Assembly (NCBI RefSeq): GCF_029168945.1
Contig: NC_083603.1
Location: 21,390,001 to 21,454,000, forward strand
Reading direction: 5' to 3'
Length of the DNA: 64,000 nucleotides
Origin: Cannabis sativa
Taxonomy: Eukaryota > Streptophyta > Magnoliopsida > Rosales > Cannabaceae
Shown here in pieces: positions 25,560 to 38,106 of the stretch (positions are counted from its first letter, which is position 1; every line of letters starts with the position of its first letter). Position numbers and translations under genes: made by a program. The notes under the pieces are model-generated. The model made no database searches, was not told the origin of the DNA, and saw nothing but the letters and a program-made list of their open reading frames with translations.

Positions 25560-26210
25560 TGTTGGGTTATATGCCCTAAATAAAACTCTTTATAATCTGA
25601 TTAGTTATCAATATAAGAAATTTGAAGTTATTGATGTTTGCATGAATTTTACATGCTAATGGTTTAATATGTTTATTACATTTACACACAGAATCAGTTA
25701 AATCCAGATCATATGTTTATTCACAATTACAGTATCGTCAACACAGTGGAATGTGATTGTGATCATATGAATCAAAAGACTTGGTCCCTGTTTCATCAAT
25801 GTTATTGGATTTACACTAATGTGATAATCAGCGATGATGTGTACTTACACTTGGAGTAAGTGTTATGTTCTTTCCAGGACATTAGTAAAGTATACTAGTT
25901 TCGAATGTATGGAGTATACATTGGATTGGACCGATATTGTAACTAAGTTAAGATATTACAAACTTACCGTTATATATATCTTTCCAAGTCAATATCAGTA
26001 GTTGATCTTAAGATTAAAAGAATCTAAATCCTGATATGCTTAGGCTCAACTCAGGAGTGCTATTCATGTTCTTTGATTTATTAGTTAAGCCTACTTTTAG
26101 GTCAGGGTGATACGTATATTTTGGAAACATGATAGTATGATTGAGTGGGAGTGCTGAACATAAATATGGAATCTATAGCTTCTACTGGTGTATAGAAGTC
26201 AAGTGATGAT
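25560..26210 (+). repeat. E2 5' LTR, first part
   Basis: Matches the first 650 bases of the LTR at 40791 with few differences. Interrupted after GTGATGAT by element E1; ATGAT (26206-26210) is its target duplication. Confidence 0.93.
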
Positions 26211-27648
26211 TGTTGGGTTTTATGTCCTAAATAAAACTCATTTCAATATAATTAGATTTACTTATTAATATAGATCAGAAATAACATTTAATGTTGCATG
26301 GTTCACATGATTTATTTCATGATTATATGTACATAATGTATAAATTCATCTGAAACCCTTTTCACATACTTGATCTTGTTTATTGTGCCATCAACACATT
26401 GGAAAGTAAACATGACTATGTGAATAAAGTTTCCTAGATTTATCAGACATAGGGTTTTACTGATATGATAATCTACAACAGAGTTTACTTGCATTTGGAG
26501 AAGTGCTATGTTCTTTCCAGAGCATTGGTTAAAGTAAAGCTCAGGTTGGATGTATGGAGTATGCATCGGAAGGGACCGATATTGAACTTTGACTTAGATT
26601 TATTAAACTTACCGTAATATCTATTCAAGTCAATATCGCCTAGTTGATCCTAGATCAAATGATCTTAATCCTGATATGATTAGGCTCAATCTTGAAAGGC
26701 TATTCGCGTTCTTTGATGTGTTAGTTAAGCCTACTTTTAGGTCAGGGTGATACGTACTTTTTGGAAACACGGTAGTGCAATTGAGTGGCAGCGCTATCAT
26801 AAACATGGAATCTATAGCTTCTATCTGGCGAATAGTAAGCAAAGGATGATCTCCTTCGAGCTTGACCAAACGAACATAAATGGTGGAGTACTCATTTCAC
26901 ATAAGCTGAAATATCATTTATACGGGGTCAAGTGTTTTAAGGAATAAATACATTGTAGGGTGTAACGGTAATTTAATCCCTTTACAGTGTAGATCATTCA
27001 TATAGAGGATCATTGATCACATTAGGATTATAACAATAAATAACTAATGATGTGTCTGTATGGTGGAACATATAGAGCATTCTATATACTGAGAGTGCAA
27101 TTCTAAGTTCTATGCGTGGATTCAACGAAGAATTAATAAGTTAGTGAATTTTAGTGATAAATTCTTGATCTACTTATTGGAAGCTCGGTTATATAGACCC
27201 ATGGTCCCCGCACTAGTTGAGATAATATTGCTTGTAAGACTCATATAATTGGTTTTGATTAATCAATTATAATTCTCAAATTAGACTATGTCTATTTGTG
27301 AATTTTTCACTAAGTAAGGGCGAAATTGTAAAGAAAGAGTTTATAGGGGCATATTTGTTAATTATGATACTTTGTATGGTTCAATTAATAAATATGATAA
27401 ATGACAATATTATTTAATAATTATTTATAGTTATTAAATAGTTAGAATTGACATTTAAATGGTTGAATTAGAAAATTGGCGTTTTTGAGAAAATCAGATG
27501 CAGAAAAGGTAAAACTGCAAAATTGCAAAAAGTGAGGCCCAAATCCACTAGTATAGGGCCAGCCACTTTTGTAGGAGATTTAAACTGATATTTTCATTAT
27601 TTTAATGCCAAATAATTCAAACCTAACCCTAGTGGAATGCTATAAATA
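26211..27648 (+). repeat. E1 5' LTR, truncated at its 3' end
   Basis: Matches 31239-32676 with scattered single-base differences. The match ends at the TATAAATA box, so the last 450 or so bases of the LTR, the primer binding site and the start of the leader are missing. Confidence 0.85.
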
Positions 27649-28600
27649 ATTAATTTTGGGCCAACATTAAATTAGAATAATTTTTCGAGGATTTATTTTT
27701 TATTTTAACGTGCATTTTTCGAAAATTGTATTCTTAAATACTTTAATTTTTCGAAATGCAATATATATATATATATATATTTATAGAAAATAAAATTTGA
27801 GTTGTAAATTAATTTAAATTAATTTTGTAACAACTTAAATTGAATAGTTTTCTAAATATTTATTGGAAATTATTACTAAGATGGAAATAATTCGTGTTAT
27901 TTTCATAACCATCTAAGTAAAATTTATAAATATTAAATTAAAATTTATATTTAGAATTTTTCATTCTAAATTGGAAATTTTAATTAAATAAATATATATT
28001 TAAAATAAATAGAATAAATAAAGAGAATCAAAGAAAATACAACTCTCTTTAAATAATGAGCTTTATTATTAAGACATTCGATCTCCATTGTGGGTTTTAC
28101 ACCGTGTTTGTTTTAGTGAGTAATCCTCCCTAATGGAGGAACGTTCATTAGCAATTTCACACTGTTTAACCTCGCATGATAAGTAGTTTGTAAGTGTTTT
28201 GTATGGTATGAATCACCCTAATGGTGGCGACCATACTTGTCTTGCAAATTATGAAACAATGGTGGAAGCTCATAAGATAGAATTGCCTTGACTCTCGCCT
28301 AAACGGGACAACGCTGAATTCCAATCTTGATCGAATAAAAGGTTGCTAGAATGTTTAACATTTTAGACGAGCTGACAACTCTATTCAATGAATGGTAGCT
28401 TTGACTCTCGCCTAAACGGGACACTGATATCAGTTTGTTGAAAGCCTTGGAAATTATTTAGGATTGTAAGTTTTAGTATTTTCACTTGTCATTCCTACTT
28501 GCTATATGTTTATAATTTCTGAATTGTGTATGAATTTATATTGAACCATGTTATTTTCTGTTATTAAGTTGTAGTTTAATTTCGAATCTTCATTGTTGGT
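27649..28600 (+). other. E1 leader, homologous to E2 leader at 37100-38080
   Basis: Shared phrases include TTGGGCCAAC, GACATTCGATCTCCATTG, GAGTAATCCTCCCTAATGG and the twice-used TTGACTCTCGCCTAAACGGG (near 28289 and 28401 here, and near 37796 and 37909 in E2). Non-coding. Confidence 0.78.
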
Positions 28601-29299
28601 CTAACTTGGCTTGTTTATCTAATGAGATAAATCCCTAGTGGATTTTCACCATTAGACATACATAATAGTGTTAGATCTCGAAAGATAAATATTGTATATG
28701 CGACATCTAGCTGTTCATCAATTGATGACACCTTAGACTAGTATTTTTACGATATGAAACAAGAAGATTGTATAAATAAGATTACTTTGACGTTCGCTAA
28801 TCGAAGCATCGTTGGATTCTTATTTATAAACGAAATTATCCTAATTCCTCTTAGCTTATTCATTTCGAATTAGCTTCAAAACATATCATTGGATGAATGG
28901 TCTATAAATCATTTCATGTCATTCTATATTTTCTCTTAAGAAATTAAATGACGCATATGATTATAATCCCGAAATTCTATTCCCAATTGATATAAATCCT
29001 CAATCTTAGAAATCTCCTACTTGTATGGGCAAATCTGACTTAGAGTTTAAATAGTAGTGGTGGTCCAAGAAAGAATTACTCATTATATTTGGTTGAATTT
29101 AAGTCTTTGACTTTAATTTTAGAATCCAAACAGAAATTTTCTTATATTTCTAATTCCAGATACAATACAGTTACACTTTCTCAAGTGTTTAATATCCATC
29201 TTTTATTAATGGATTCAAACTGTATGGAATATGAGTTAGGTATTCTGTGACCAGGATCCACTTGCACTATTCTAAGAATTCTTTTATAAACCTATGTCA

Positions 29300-31230
29300 T
29301 CAAAAGACACTACCACATTTTTTTTTTAATCTATGGCATTTGTATCTTGTTCATAGTGGATTTGACAAGATCAATCTCTGCAAAGAGTTAATATGCCTAT
29401 ATCCACTGAAAGTAGTTTATCTCATTCGCAGATGGATGTACATTCAGGGGTGGATATGAATTTTTCGTTGTATTCTTAAAACGATAACTCTAGATTATAC
29501 CTTATGCAAAGAAATTTGAAATGTTGAAAAATTTCATTAATTTCTAGCAATGGTTAAAACCATTAAGGTAAGTGGTTAAAGATCTTGCGAACTGATAGGG
29601 GTGGAGAAATATTAGTAGATATGTAGTTCAAAGATCATTAAATTGATTTTTGAATTATATCCAAACTTACCTCCCTAGAAATTTCGAGTTGCATGTTGAT
29701 GATTAGTTACTAATCGTTGCCTAATTCCTTCTATGGTAATACAATTTCAGAATGATGTAATGGTTGTATACTTAATGTAAATCATTACTAGATTCATGGA
29801 TGACCTAATCAAAATCTTAAGAAAAGCTAGAACTGTTAACCATGGTTTCTTAGCTATTCTAAGTGATTAGGGGTGGACCATCCCATTGTCAATAGATAAG
29901 AAAGTGTTTGTTCAAACAAATACTACTTTTCTAAGATAATGACTAAGTCTGGAAACAAGTAGCAAATAAAGGAGATATTTTTCTTGATTCCAAAAGTGTT
30001 CTATCATCTTATATAACATATGATGATCCCACTGCCTCTGTTGTCTTGTCACAACCAAAGAGGTTAATACCATTTTCTTAGACATAATTCACGGTACCTT
30101 GTCGTAGTGGGAGAGTTTCTAGGAACTCACCTTCTTATGACTTGGGAGACACTAGTGATTAAAATCCATTGTGAGTTTAAACAAGTAATGGATTGTCAAG
30201 ATAAGAAACTAAGAAGAAAGCCAGTAGAACTATGGTTTAATCCATTCACATGGAGTAACCTAAAGTTTTCTATTACAAGGACATAAAAGGAAATTTTCGT
30301 TTATAAGTCCATTCAATGGACTTAACAAAACTTCCTGTTCCTAGTATTATAGGTTTGAGTTTATCTAAACCTATGGCTTGTGGTATACTTGGTAATTACT
30401 TACTCTAATGTAAGCAACTTATTTTAGTAAGATGCTGAAGCATTTTCTTTCTAATGGAAATCTATAGAAGCTTCACAACTTCTTAGGTATAGATTTTATT
30501 TATCTAAGGAAAAGTCTCAACTATTCCAGAAAAGATAAAGCCATGAAAGAATTTCTTAAATCAACAGTGAGAGGTCTTAGATATGCTTTTGTATGCCTTA
30601 GACCAGACACCTGCTGTTGAGTGGGAGTAATGAGTAGGTATCAGATTAATCCAGGAGAAGAACATTGGAAGACAATCAAGTAAATCTTAAGATAAAGAAG
30701 AGGAACTATATGTTAGTCTATAAGGGTGTGTTTAAAACTCTTAGACTACACCATATCAGATTTCGAAATTTGCCTTTGTGCTAGTAAATCTTTCTGATAA
30801 GATGGTGGTTACTCTGGGGGTGGAATAGTGATTTTGGAGAAGTGTAAAAACCTATCTGAATTCTCTAGGTCTACCAGATAGGGACTGGATGTTAAAGCTG
30901 CAGGAAAGGTACTTATTCAGTCTAAGGAAAGTTTTATACATCTTTGGCACCATTACAAATTGCCTTAAACTACTAGTGTTAATTTTCTGATTAACCAAAA
31001 GTAGTTGCCAAAGGTATAGAATCCAGTATCCCAAGAGAGTAGACATATAGAGAGGAATTTCACATTATCAATGATTTTGTGATTAAAGGAAGAGTAATTG
31101 TGGAGAAAAGGTTGTGTTTAATTCAACCTTTCAGATCCTATTACAAGGAGTTTACTACTACTACACTTGATTTGTATATCAAGGTGTTGAGATTATTTGA
31201 AACACACTTTTTGTTTTATATTAGTGCAAG
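29300..31230 (+). pseudogene. Decayed Copia pol fragments of E1
   Basis: Short matches in order fit a Copia polyprotein. A GAG-preintegrase piece (LWHLYLVHSGFDKIN, near 29328) and the integrase motif RTDRGGE (29588-29608) come first. A conserved RT/RNase H-side phrase (MSRYQINPGEEHWKTIK, near 30629) and a C-terminal RNase H-side phrase (HIERNFHIINDFVIKG, near 31044) follow. Frames change and stops are frequent; no usable enzyme remains. A polypurine tract (AAGTGGGAG, near 31229) precedes the 3' LTR. Confidence 0.65.
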
Positions 31231-31238
31231 TGGGAGTT

Positions 31239-33133
31239 TGTTGGGTTTTATGCCCTAAATAAAACTCATTTCAATATAATTAGATTTACTTATTAATATA
31301 GATCAGAAATAACATTTAATGTTGCATGGTTCACATGATTTATTTCATGATTATATGTACATAATGTATAAATTCATCTGAAACCCTTTTCACACACTTG
31401 ATCCTGTTTATTGTGTCGTCAACACATTGGAAAGTAAACATGACTATGTGAATAAAGTTTCCTAGATTTATCAGACATAGGGTTTTACTGATATGATAAT
31501 CTACAACACAGTTTACTTGCATTTGGAGAAGTGCTATGTTCTTTCCAGAGCATTGGTTAAAGTAAAGCTCAGGTTGGATGCATGGAGTATGCATCGGAAG
31601 AGACCGATATTGAACTTTGACTTAGATTTATTAAACTAACCGTAATATCTATTCAAGTCAATATCGCCTAGTTGATCCTAGATCAAATGATCTTAATCCT
31701 GATATGATTAGGCTCAATCTTGAAAGGCTATTCACGTTCTTTGATTTGTTAGTTAAGCCTACTTTTAGGTCAGGGTGATACGTACTTTTTGGGAACACGG
31801 TAGTGCAATTGAGTGGGAGCGTTATCATAAACATGGAATCTATAGCTTCTATTTGGCGAATAGTAAGCAAAGGATGATCTCCTTCGAGCTTGACCAAACG
31901 AACATAAATGGTGGAGTACTCATTTCACATAAGCTGAAATATCATTTATACGGGGTCAAGTGTTTTAAGGAATAAATACATTGTAGGGTGTAACGGTAAT
32001 TTAATCCCTTTACAGTGTAGATCATTCATATAGAGGATCATTGATCACATTAGGATTATAACAATAAATAACTAATGATGTGTCTCTATGGTGGAACATA
32101 TAGAGCATTCTATATACTGAGAGTGCAATTCTAAGTTCTATGCGTGGATTCAACGAAGAATTAATAAGTTAGTGAATTTTAGTGATAAATTTTTGATCTA
32201 CTTATTGGAAGCTCGGTTATATAGACCCATGGTCCCCGCACTAGTTGAGATAATATTGCTTGTAAGACTCATATAATTGGTTTTGATTAATCAATTATAA
32301 TTCTCAAATTAGACTATGTCTATTTGTGAATTTTTCACTAAGTAAGGGCGAAATTGTAAAGAAAGAGTTTATAGGGGCATATTTGTTAATTATGATACTT
32401 TGTATGGTTCAATTAATAAATATGATAAATGACAATATTATTTAATAATTATTTATAGATATTAAATAGTTAGAATTGACATTTAAATGGTTGAATTAGA
32501 AAATTGGCGTTTTTGAGAAAATCAGATGCAGAAAAGGTAAAACTGCAAAATTGCAAAAAGTGAGGCACAAATCCACTAGTATAGGGCCAGCCACTTTTGT
32601 AGGAAATTTAAACTGATATTTTCATTATTTTAATGCCAAATAATTCAAACCTAACCCTAGTGGAATGCTATAAATATATAGTGAAGGCTTCAGGAAAATT
32701 ACACTTAAATTTTCTATTTTTCCTTCAGAGAAAAACCTGAGCCTTTCTCTCTCCCTATCTTTAGCTGCCAGTTCTTCTTTTTCTTCCCTCTTCAATTTCG
32801 AAAATCTTAGTGTGAGAATAGTGCCCACGCACAGCAAGTGATACCTCAATCATAGTGAGGAAGATCGTGAAGAAAGACTTTCAGAAAGAAGGAGTTTCAG
32901 CATCAAAGAATCAGAGAAAGAGATCCAGGTTCAGATATTGATAATGCTCTGCTACAGAAAGGAATCAAGGGCTAGATATCTGAACGGAAGGAGTCATTAT
33001 ATTCCGATGCAACCAATGTAAGGTTCCTTAACTTTATATGTGTTTATTTCATCGTTTTAGAAAGTTCATATTTAGGGTGTTAATAAACATACTTGTGAGT
33101 AGATCTAAGATCCTGGTAAAATAATTTCCAACA
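31239..33133 (+). repeat. E1 3' LTR (complete, 1895 bp)
   Basis: TG...CA ends, TGTTGGG at the start and CCAACA at the end. Identical in plan to the solo LTR on the other strand at 49415-51316. Carries the TATA box at 32669 and a long GA-rich leader after it. Confidence 0.93.
32669..32676 (+). promoter_or_regulatory. TATA box of the E1 3' LTR
   Basis: TATAAATA in a conserved spot of the LTR, about 450 bases before its end. The same box occurs in the E2 LTRs at 33930 and 42238 and, on the minus strand, at 49879-49886. Confidence 0.6.
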
Positions 33134-33138
33134 ATGAT

Positions 33139-34379
33139 TCTGTTTAAGCTTAGCAAATAGAATGGATGAGCTCTTGTTTAACTGACTAATTATTAGATCA
33201 CTAAACACCATGTACATGTAGCTAAGTGTTTTAAGGGCAAAATACATTGAGGGGTGAGAACGGTAAAGAAATCCCATCTCGATGTAGATCATCTATATAG
33301 AGGATCTTTAAATCACAATAAGATTATAACAATGGTTAAATGAGATAGCATATTGATATCGTGGAACATATAATATGCTCTATATAAGTCTGAGAGTGCA
33401 ATTCTAAGTTCTAAGAGTGGATTCAACGAAGAATTAATAAGTAGGAATTTACTTGGTAAATTTGGTTCACTTATTGGAAGCTCAGCATATAGATCCATGG
33501 TCCCCATTCTAGTTGAGAACATTCTGCTTGTAAGACTCGTTAATTGATTCGTGATTGATCAATTATAATTCTAAAGTTAGACTATGTCTAATTTTATGAA
33601 TTTTCACTAAGCAAGGGTGAAATTGTAAAGAAAAGAGATTCTAGGTTTATTTATTTATTAATGGACTTTATATGTCTAGTTAATAATTAAATTAAATGAC
33701 AATATTATTTAATAATATATTTTTGTTATTAAATAATTATTTTTGGCATTTAAAAGGTTAGAATTGGAAAATTGGCATTTTTGAGAAAATAGAAATAAAA
33801 TTTGTTAAAACTGCAAAATCAAGTGGGGCCCATTAACACACCATGGCCGGCCACTATTTGTGGGATTTCAAATTAATATTTTCATTATTTTAATGCCAGA
33901 TAATTCCTAACCTAAACCTAGTAGTTGCCTATAAATAGAAAGTGATGGCTCAGTCAAATTACAAGTTTTCAATAACATCTTGTGACAGAAATTTCTCTCT
34001 TCAAAAAAAACTGAGCCTTCCCTACTTTCTATACCTGGCCGAAACCCTCTTCTCTTTTCTTTCTTCATAAATTTTGACCCTAGTGAAAGAGTGAGTGCCC
34101 ACACACAGCAAGCAGTAACTCAATCATAGATGGTAAGACTGTGAAGGATCAAACTTGAAGAAGAAGGACATTCGAGCTCAGATCTTGATTATACTCTGCT
34201 ACAGAAAGGATACAAGGGTTAGAGATCTGAGTGGAAGGAGACATTAATTCCGCTGCATCAATGTAAGGTTTTCTTAACTTTATATGTGTTTAATTTATCG
34301 TTTTAGAAAGTTCATATTTAGGGTGTTAAACAACATACTTGTGGGTAGATCTAAGATCCTGGTAAAATAAATTCCAATA
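33139..34379 (+). repeat. E2 5' LTR, second part
   Basis: Resumes after the E1 target duplication and matches the last two thirds of the LTR at 40791-42687. The terminal CAACA is changed to CAATA. TATAAATA at 33930-33937. Confidence 0.92.
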
Positions 34380-34380
34380 A

Positions 34381-34398
34381 CTGGCCTCAGAGCCATGG
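34381..34398 (+). other. E2 primer binding site
   Basis: CTGGCCTCAGAGCCATGG begins right after the 5' LTR and resembles the TGGTATCAGAGCC site that pairs with initiator tRNA-Met in Copia elements, with two changes (CC for TA). Confidence 0.65.
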
Positions 34399-34649
34399 TA
34401 ATTGATTTGCTTGCAAGAAATTTGGACTTTAAAACGATTATTTGTTATTTGGATTGTTTCATATTGTATTGAGTGTTATATGATGATTGACTGATGTTTG
34501 TGAATTTTCGTGAAAAATAATTGAAATTTTGTTTCTGAAATTATTTTTATTGGATAGTATGGAAAAAATTAAGCAAGTTATTTTTTTACAGAACTCAGTT
34601 TCGATTTAATTTGAATTAGTTATGATTTTTTGAAGATTCGAAAAAAGAT

Positions 34650-34850
34650 AAGGTGGTTATGCACCTTCACGCGCGCGCGGATTCAGACAGCAACGACCGA
34701 GCTTGCTGTCTGAATCCCTCATGCGCGCGTGGATCACTTGTCTGAACCCCACCTACGCGCGCGGGAATGCTGCATATTCCCATTCCGCCGAGTTTTCTCG
34801 GCCCAGCAGTTGTTGGTGCGCGCGCGGACGGTATGCAACGCATACCGTCC
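34650..34850 (+). other. GC-rich hairpin block in the E2 leader
   Basis: Within AT-rich DNA, four GCGCGCG-type tracts (34670, 34722, 34755, 34818) alternate with perfect inverted repeats. These are AAGGTG/CACCTT (34650-34667), a 15-bp stem GGATTCAGACAGCAA (34679-34693 with 34703-34717), GGGAAT/ATTCCC (34763-34781), CCGAG/CTCGG with a T4 loop (34788-34801), and an 11-bp stem GGACGGTATGC with a 3-base loop (34826-34850). Located about 270 bases after the primer binding site. Role unknown; RNA packaging or dimerisation is inferred from position. Confidence 0.8.
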
Positions 34851-34859
34851 GTACAGCTC

Positions 34860-37800
34860 CCAAATTTTTCGTTTTTCTTCGTTTTTTCATGCTTTTTCAT
34901 GGAATTAAGTTCCGATTTTTTGTGTAGTTTTGTATTTATAGATTTACTATTCCTAATTCAATTCTAATTATCATAATAAATTAATTTAATATTTTTTTAA
35001 TTTAATTAATGATATTAGTGAAATTTGAATTTGAAATTAGTAAATATCTATCTTTTTGCTTAATTATCTATCTTATTTTTAAATTTGATTATATCTTATT
35101 TTTAAATTTAAGGTCAGATATTATTTTTTTAAAATTAATTTTTTTTTAATATTTTGACCTTATTTAAATTTAAAATAAGATAACTATAATCATGTAATTT
35201 TAAATAGATGTAAGATATTTTGTTAACTTTTAAATTTTGCTATTTTATTTATTTAAATTAAATTTAAAATCTGAAAAAGATATTTATTTTATCTTTTTCA
35301 ATTTTTATTTGATTTTTATTTATAAAATAACATTTAATTTTTAAAAGTAGTTAGCAAATTTTGAAATGATATTTAGGTTAGTTGAAACCTAATTTTTCAA
35401 AATTGTAGGTTTAATTTTAATTTTTTTTTTTATAATTTCGAAATTTAAAATTAATTTTATTTCTTTTTTTCGAAAAATAAATTAATATTTTTTATTTATT
35501 TTATTTATTTCGAAAAATTAAATATTTATTTATTTATTTAATTAATTATTTTATTTTCGAAATTCATTTATTTAAAATTAAATAAATCATACTTCCAACT
35601 ATCCAGCTAACCTTGTTGCAGGAGTATATGGTTTTAGCTTGTGTGTAAGTTTTCAAAACATATTATTACTTGATTTCAAATAGTCATGGTTAACTTGTTG
35701 ACAGATCCAATGATCTGATTTTAACTCATGGCTCCCTTGGTCAAGTTAATAATTTGTAACAGGTAAATTTTACAATCTTCTTTCATCTGCGTATGACCTA
35801 GCAACATGATAGGATCCATCCAAGTGTGTACCTGTGTGAGCCTATGTGTTTATTTTATTATATAGATGCATATAGGTTGTTGCTAAATAAAATGTCACAC
35901 CATGATAGATTTTATTTAGGTCCATTTAGTTTTTGGACTTATTCAATTAATAACAGTTATTTATTTTAAGGTTAAATTCCTCTCTTTTGGGCCTTGTGTG
36001 AGAGTTGGGAGCCATAGAAGTGGGTACGATATACTGAACCCAGCACCCCCTCACATGAACTACCCCAATTGTGAAGGCCCATTTGCCTGATTTGAATAAC
36101 TGTACTAGGTTTATTATATATTAGTTTGACCTAATAAAATTGAATTAGCAACATAATTAACTTTTAAAATATATGAAATTTATTTTCATTTTAATATTTT
36201 AAAGTTAATTTTAAGAAAAACACCTTTAGTTTTAGATATTATTTCTAGACAAAACTATTGTATTTTTCTTGTATTTAATTAAATATAGAATTTTAACTAA
36301 CTAGATTCTTTCTGGAACTTATTTAATTAAATATTCCTATTTAAGTTATAAATTAGTTGTATCAACTGATTTTTCTTATCTAACTTAAATTTGAATATTT
36401 TATTTAAATTTTAAATTAAGTTGAGGAATCCTAGGCATTAGTTATTAAAGATTCTTAAGATATTTTTTAAATTAATATCTTTTTGAATATTAACTTAAAA
36501 TGGAATATTTTCAAATTAAGTGGCTATAACTTAATTTTTGATATTTAATTAAATCTAAATTTGAAATTATTTAAGTTCTAGATTTTTTCTAAACAACTTA
36601 AATTAGATATTTTTCAAAGTTTTGTTGATAAGATACTTAGTCAAATAAGATATTTTCTAGATAGTTATTTCTAGACTACTTATTATTTCTAATATTTAAA
36701 TAGGAAAATTTTATACATTGTGAAATTAATTATTTAAATAATTAATTTTGGTACAATTTTATTTAAGTATATTTTTTTCCTAGTATTAAACTAGAAATTA
36801 ATAATTAATCATTCTTTATACTGAATTATTTATTTCTTGAATTTAATACATTTAATTAAATTAAAAAATTTAAATATCTAAGTTGATTTTCATCATGATA
36901 CTTAAATATTTATTTTTCATGACACTTAATTAAATAGAAAATTATTTTTAGGTTGAAATTTAATTTTTCAACTTAAATTTAAATAATTTTCAAAATATAT
37001 ATTTTTTCTTTATTTTATTAATCAATTTCGAAAATTGCATTTTAATTATGCAATATTTTTGAATTTTTTATCTTGAAAAATAGATTGAGTTTTAAATTAA
37101 TTAATTATTATAATTAATTCTTGGGCCAACTTAAATCAATGATTTTTTCATATATTGATTAATTTAAAATAAATGAAATTAAAATATATATTATTAGAAA
37201 TTGAATTAATTAGTCAAAAGAAAATCTAGATAGGTGATATTTTTGCTTGAAGTATTTCTTTTCTAATTATTTTCGAAAATTGTATAGTTATTATACTTTA
37301 TTTTTCGAATACAATAAATATATTCACAAGGAAATTTTTAAGTTGCTAATTAATTTAAATTAATACAACTTAAATTAATTTTCTTAATATTTATATTTAA
37401 GATTATTACTAAGATGGAAATAATTAATTTTATTTCAAATCACCATCTAAGTATAATTTTATAAATATTACATTAAATTCTTTTTTTTGAATTTTAATTC
37501 TAAATTTCGAATTTAATGAGTATATTTATTAGAATAATAAAGAAAATACATTTTAAAGAATGAGCTTTATTATTATTAAGATATTCGATCTCCATTGTTG
37601 GTTTTACACCGCGTTTGTTTTAGTGAGTAATCCTCCCTAATGGAGGAACTTTCATTAGCAATTTCGCACCGTTTAATCTCGAAAGATAAGTAGTTTGTAA
37701 GTGTTTTATATGGTATAGATCACCCTAATGGTGGCGACCATATTTGACTTGCAAATTGCGAAACAATGGTAGTAGCTCATAAGATAGAATAGCATTGACT

Positions 37801-38060
37801 CTCGCCTAAACGGGACAACGCTGGATTCCAATCTTGATCGAATAAAAGGTTGCTAGAATGTTTAATATTTTAGATGAGCTGACAACTCTATTCAATGGAT
37901 GGTAGCTTTGACTCTCGCCTAAACGGGACACTGATATCAGTTTGTTGAAAAACCTTGGAAATTATTTAGGATTGAATTTTTTAAGTATTTTCTCATATCA
38001 TTCCTACTTGCTATGTGCTTATAATTTCTGAATTGATTTTGTGTTAAACCATTATTAATT
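34860..38060 (+). other. E2 leader, AT-rich, non-coding
   Basis: Three kilobases of AT-rich sequence between the hairpin block and gag. The last 950 bases match the E1 leader. No open frame of note. Long untranslated leaders are usual in large Copia elements. Confidence 0.65.
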
Positions 38061-38106
38061 TCTATTTGTTGATTTCTATTATTTTGTAGTATCCTGTATT
38101 ATCAAA

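Larger units (their letters stand above)
26211..33133 (+). mobile_element. Copia-type LTR retrotransposon E1, TSD ATGAT, nested in the E2 5' LTR
   Basis: Begins TGTTGGGTTTTATGTCC and ends ATTTCCAACA; ATGAT flanks both ends (26206-26210, 33134-33138). The 3' LTR (31239-33133, 1895 bp) is complete. The 5' LTR (from 26211) matches it only to about 27648, then jumps into leader sequence. The internal region shares its leader with E2 (27650-28560 versus 37100-38060), has no gag ORF, and holds stop-ridden pol fragments. It is younger than E2, into which it jumped. Confidence 0.92.

Noticed and set aside
26312..26947. Repeated open frames of 84, 79 and 66 codons in LTR copies (26.3-26.9 kb, 31.3-32.0 kb, 50.6-51.2 kb)
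   Set aside because: They recur only because the LTRs are near-identical. They overlap on both strands, have no known domain, and lie upstream of the LTR TATA box.
34660..34860. GC-rich block read as a CpG island or host promoter
   Set aside because: It is inside an LTR element leader, shows hairpin regularity, and has no host gene after it.
34667..34967. Open frames on both strands over the GC-rich hairpin block
   Set aside because: They arise from the palindromic GC-rich sequence, which is open on both strands, and match no protein family.
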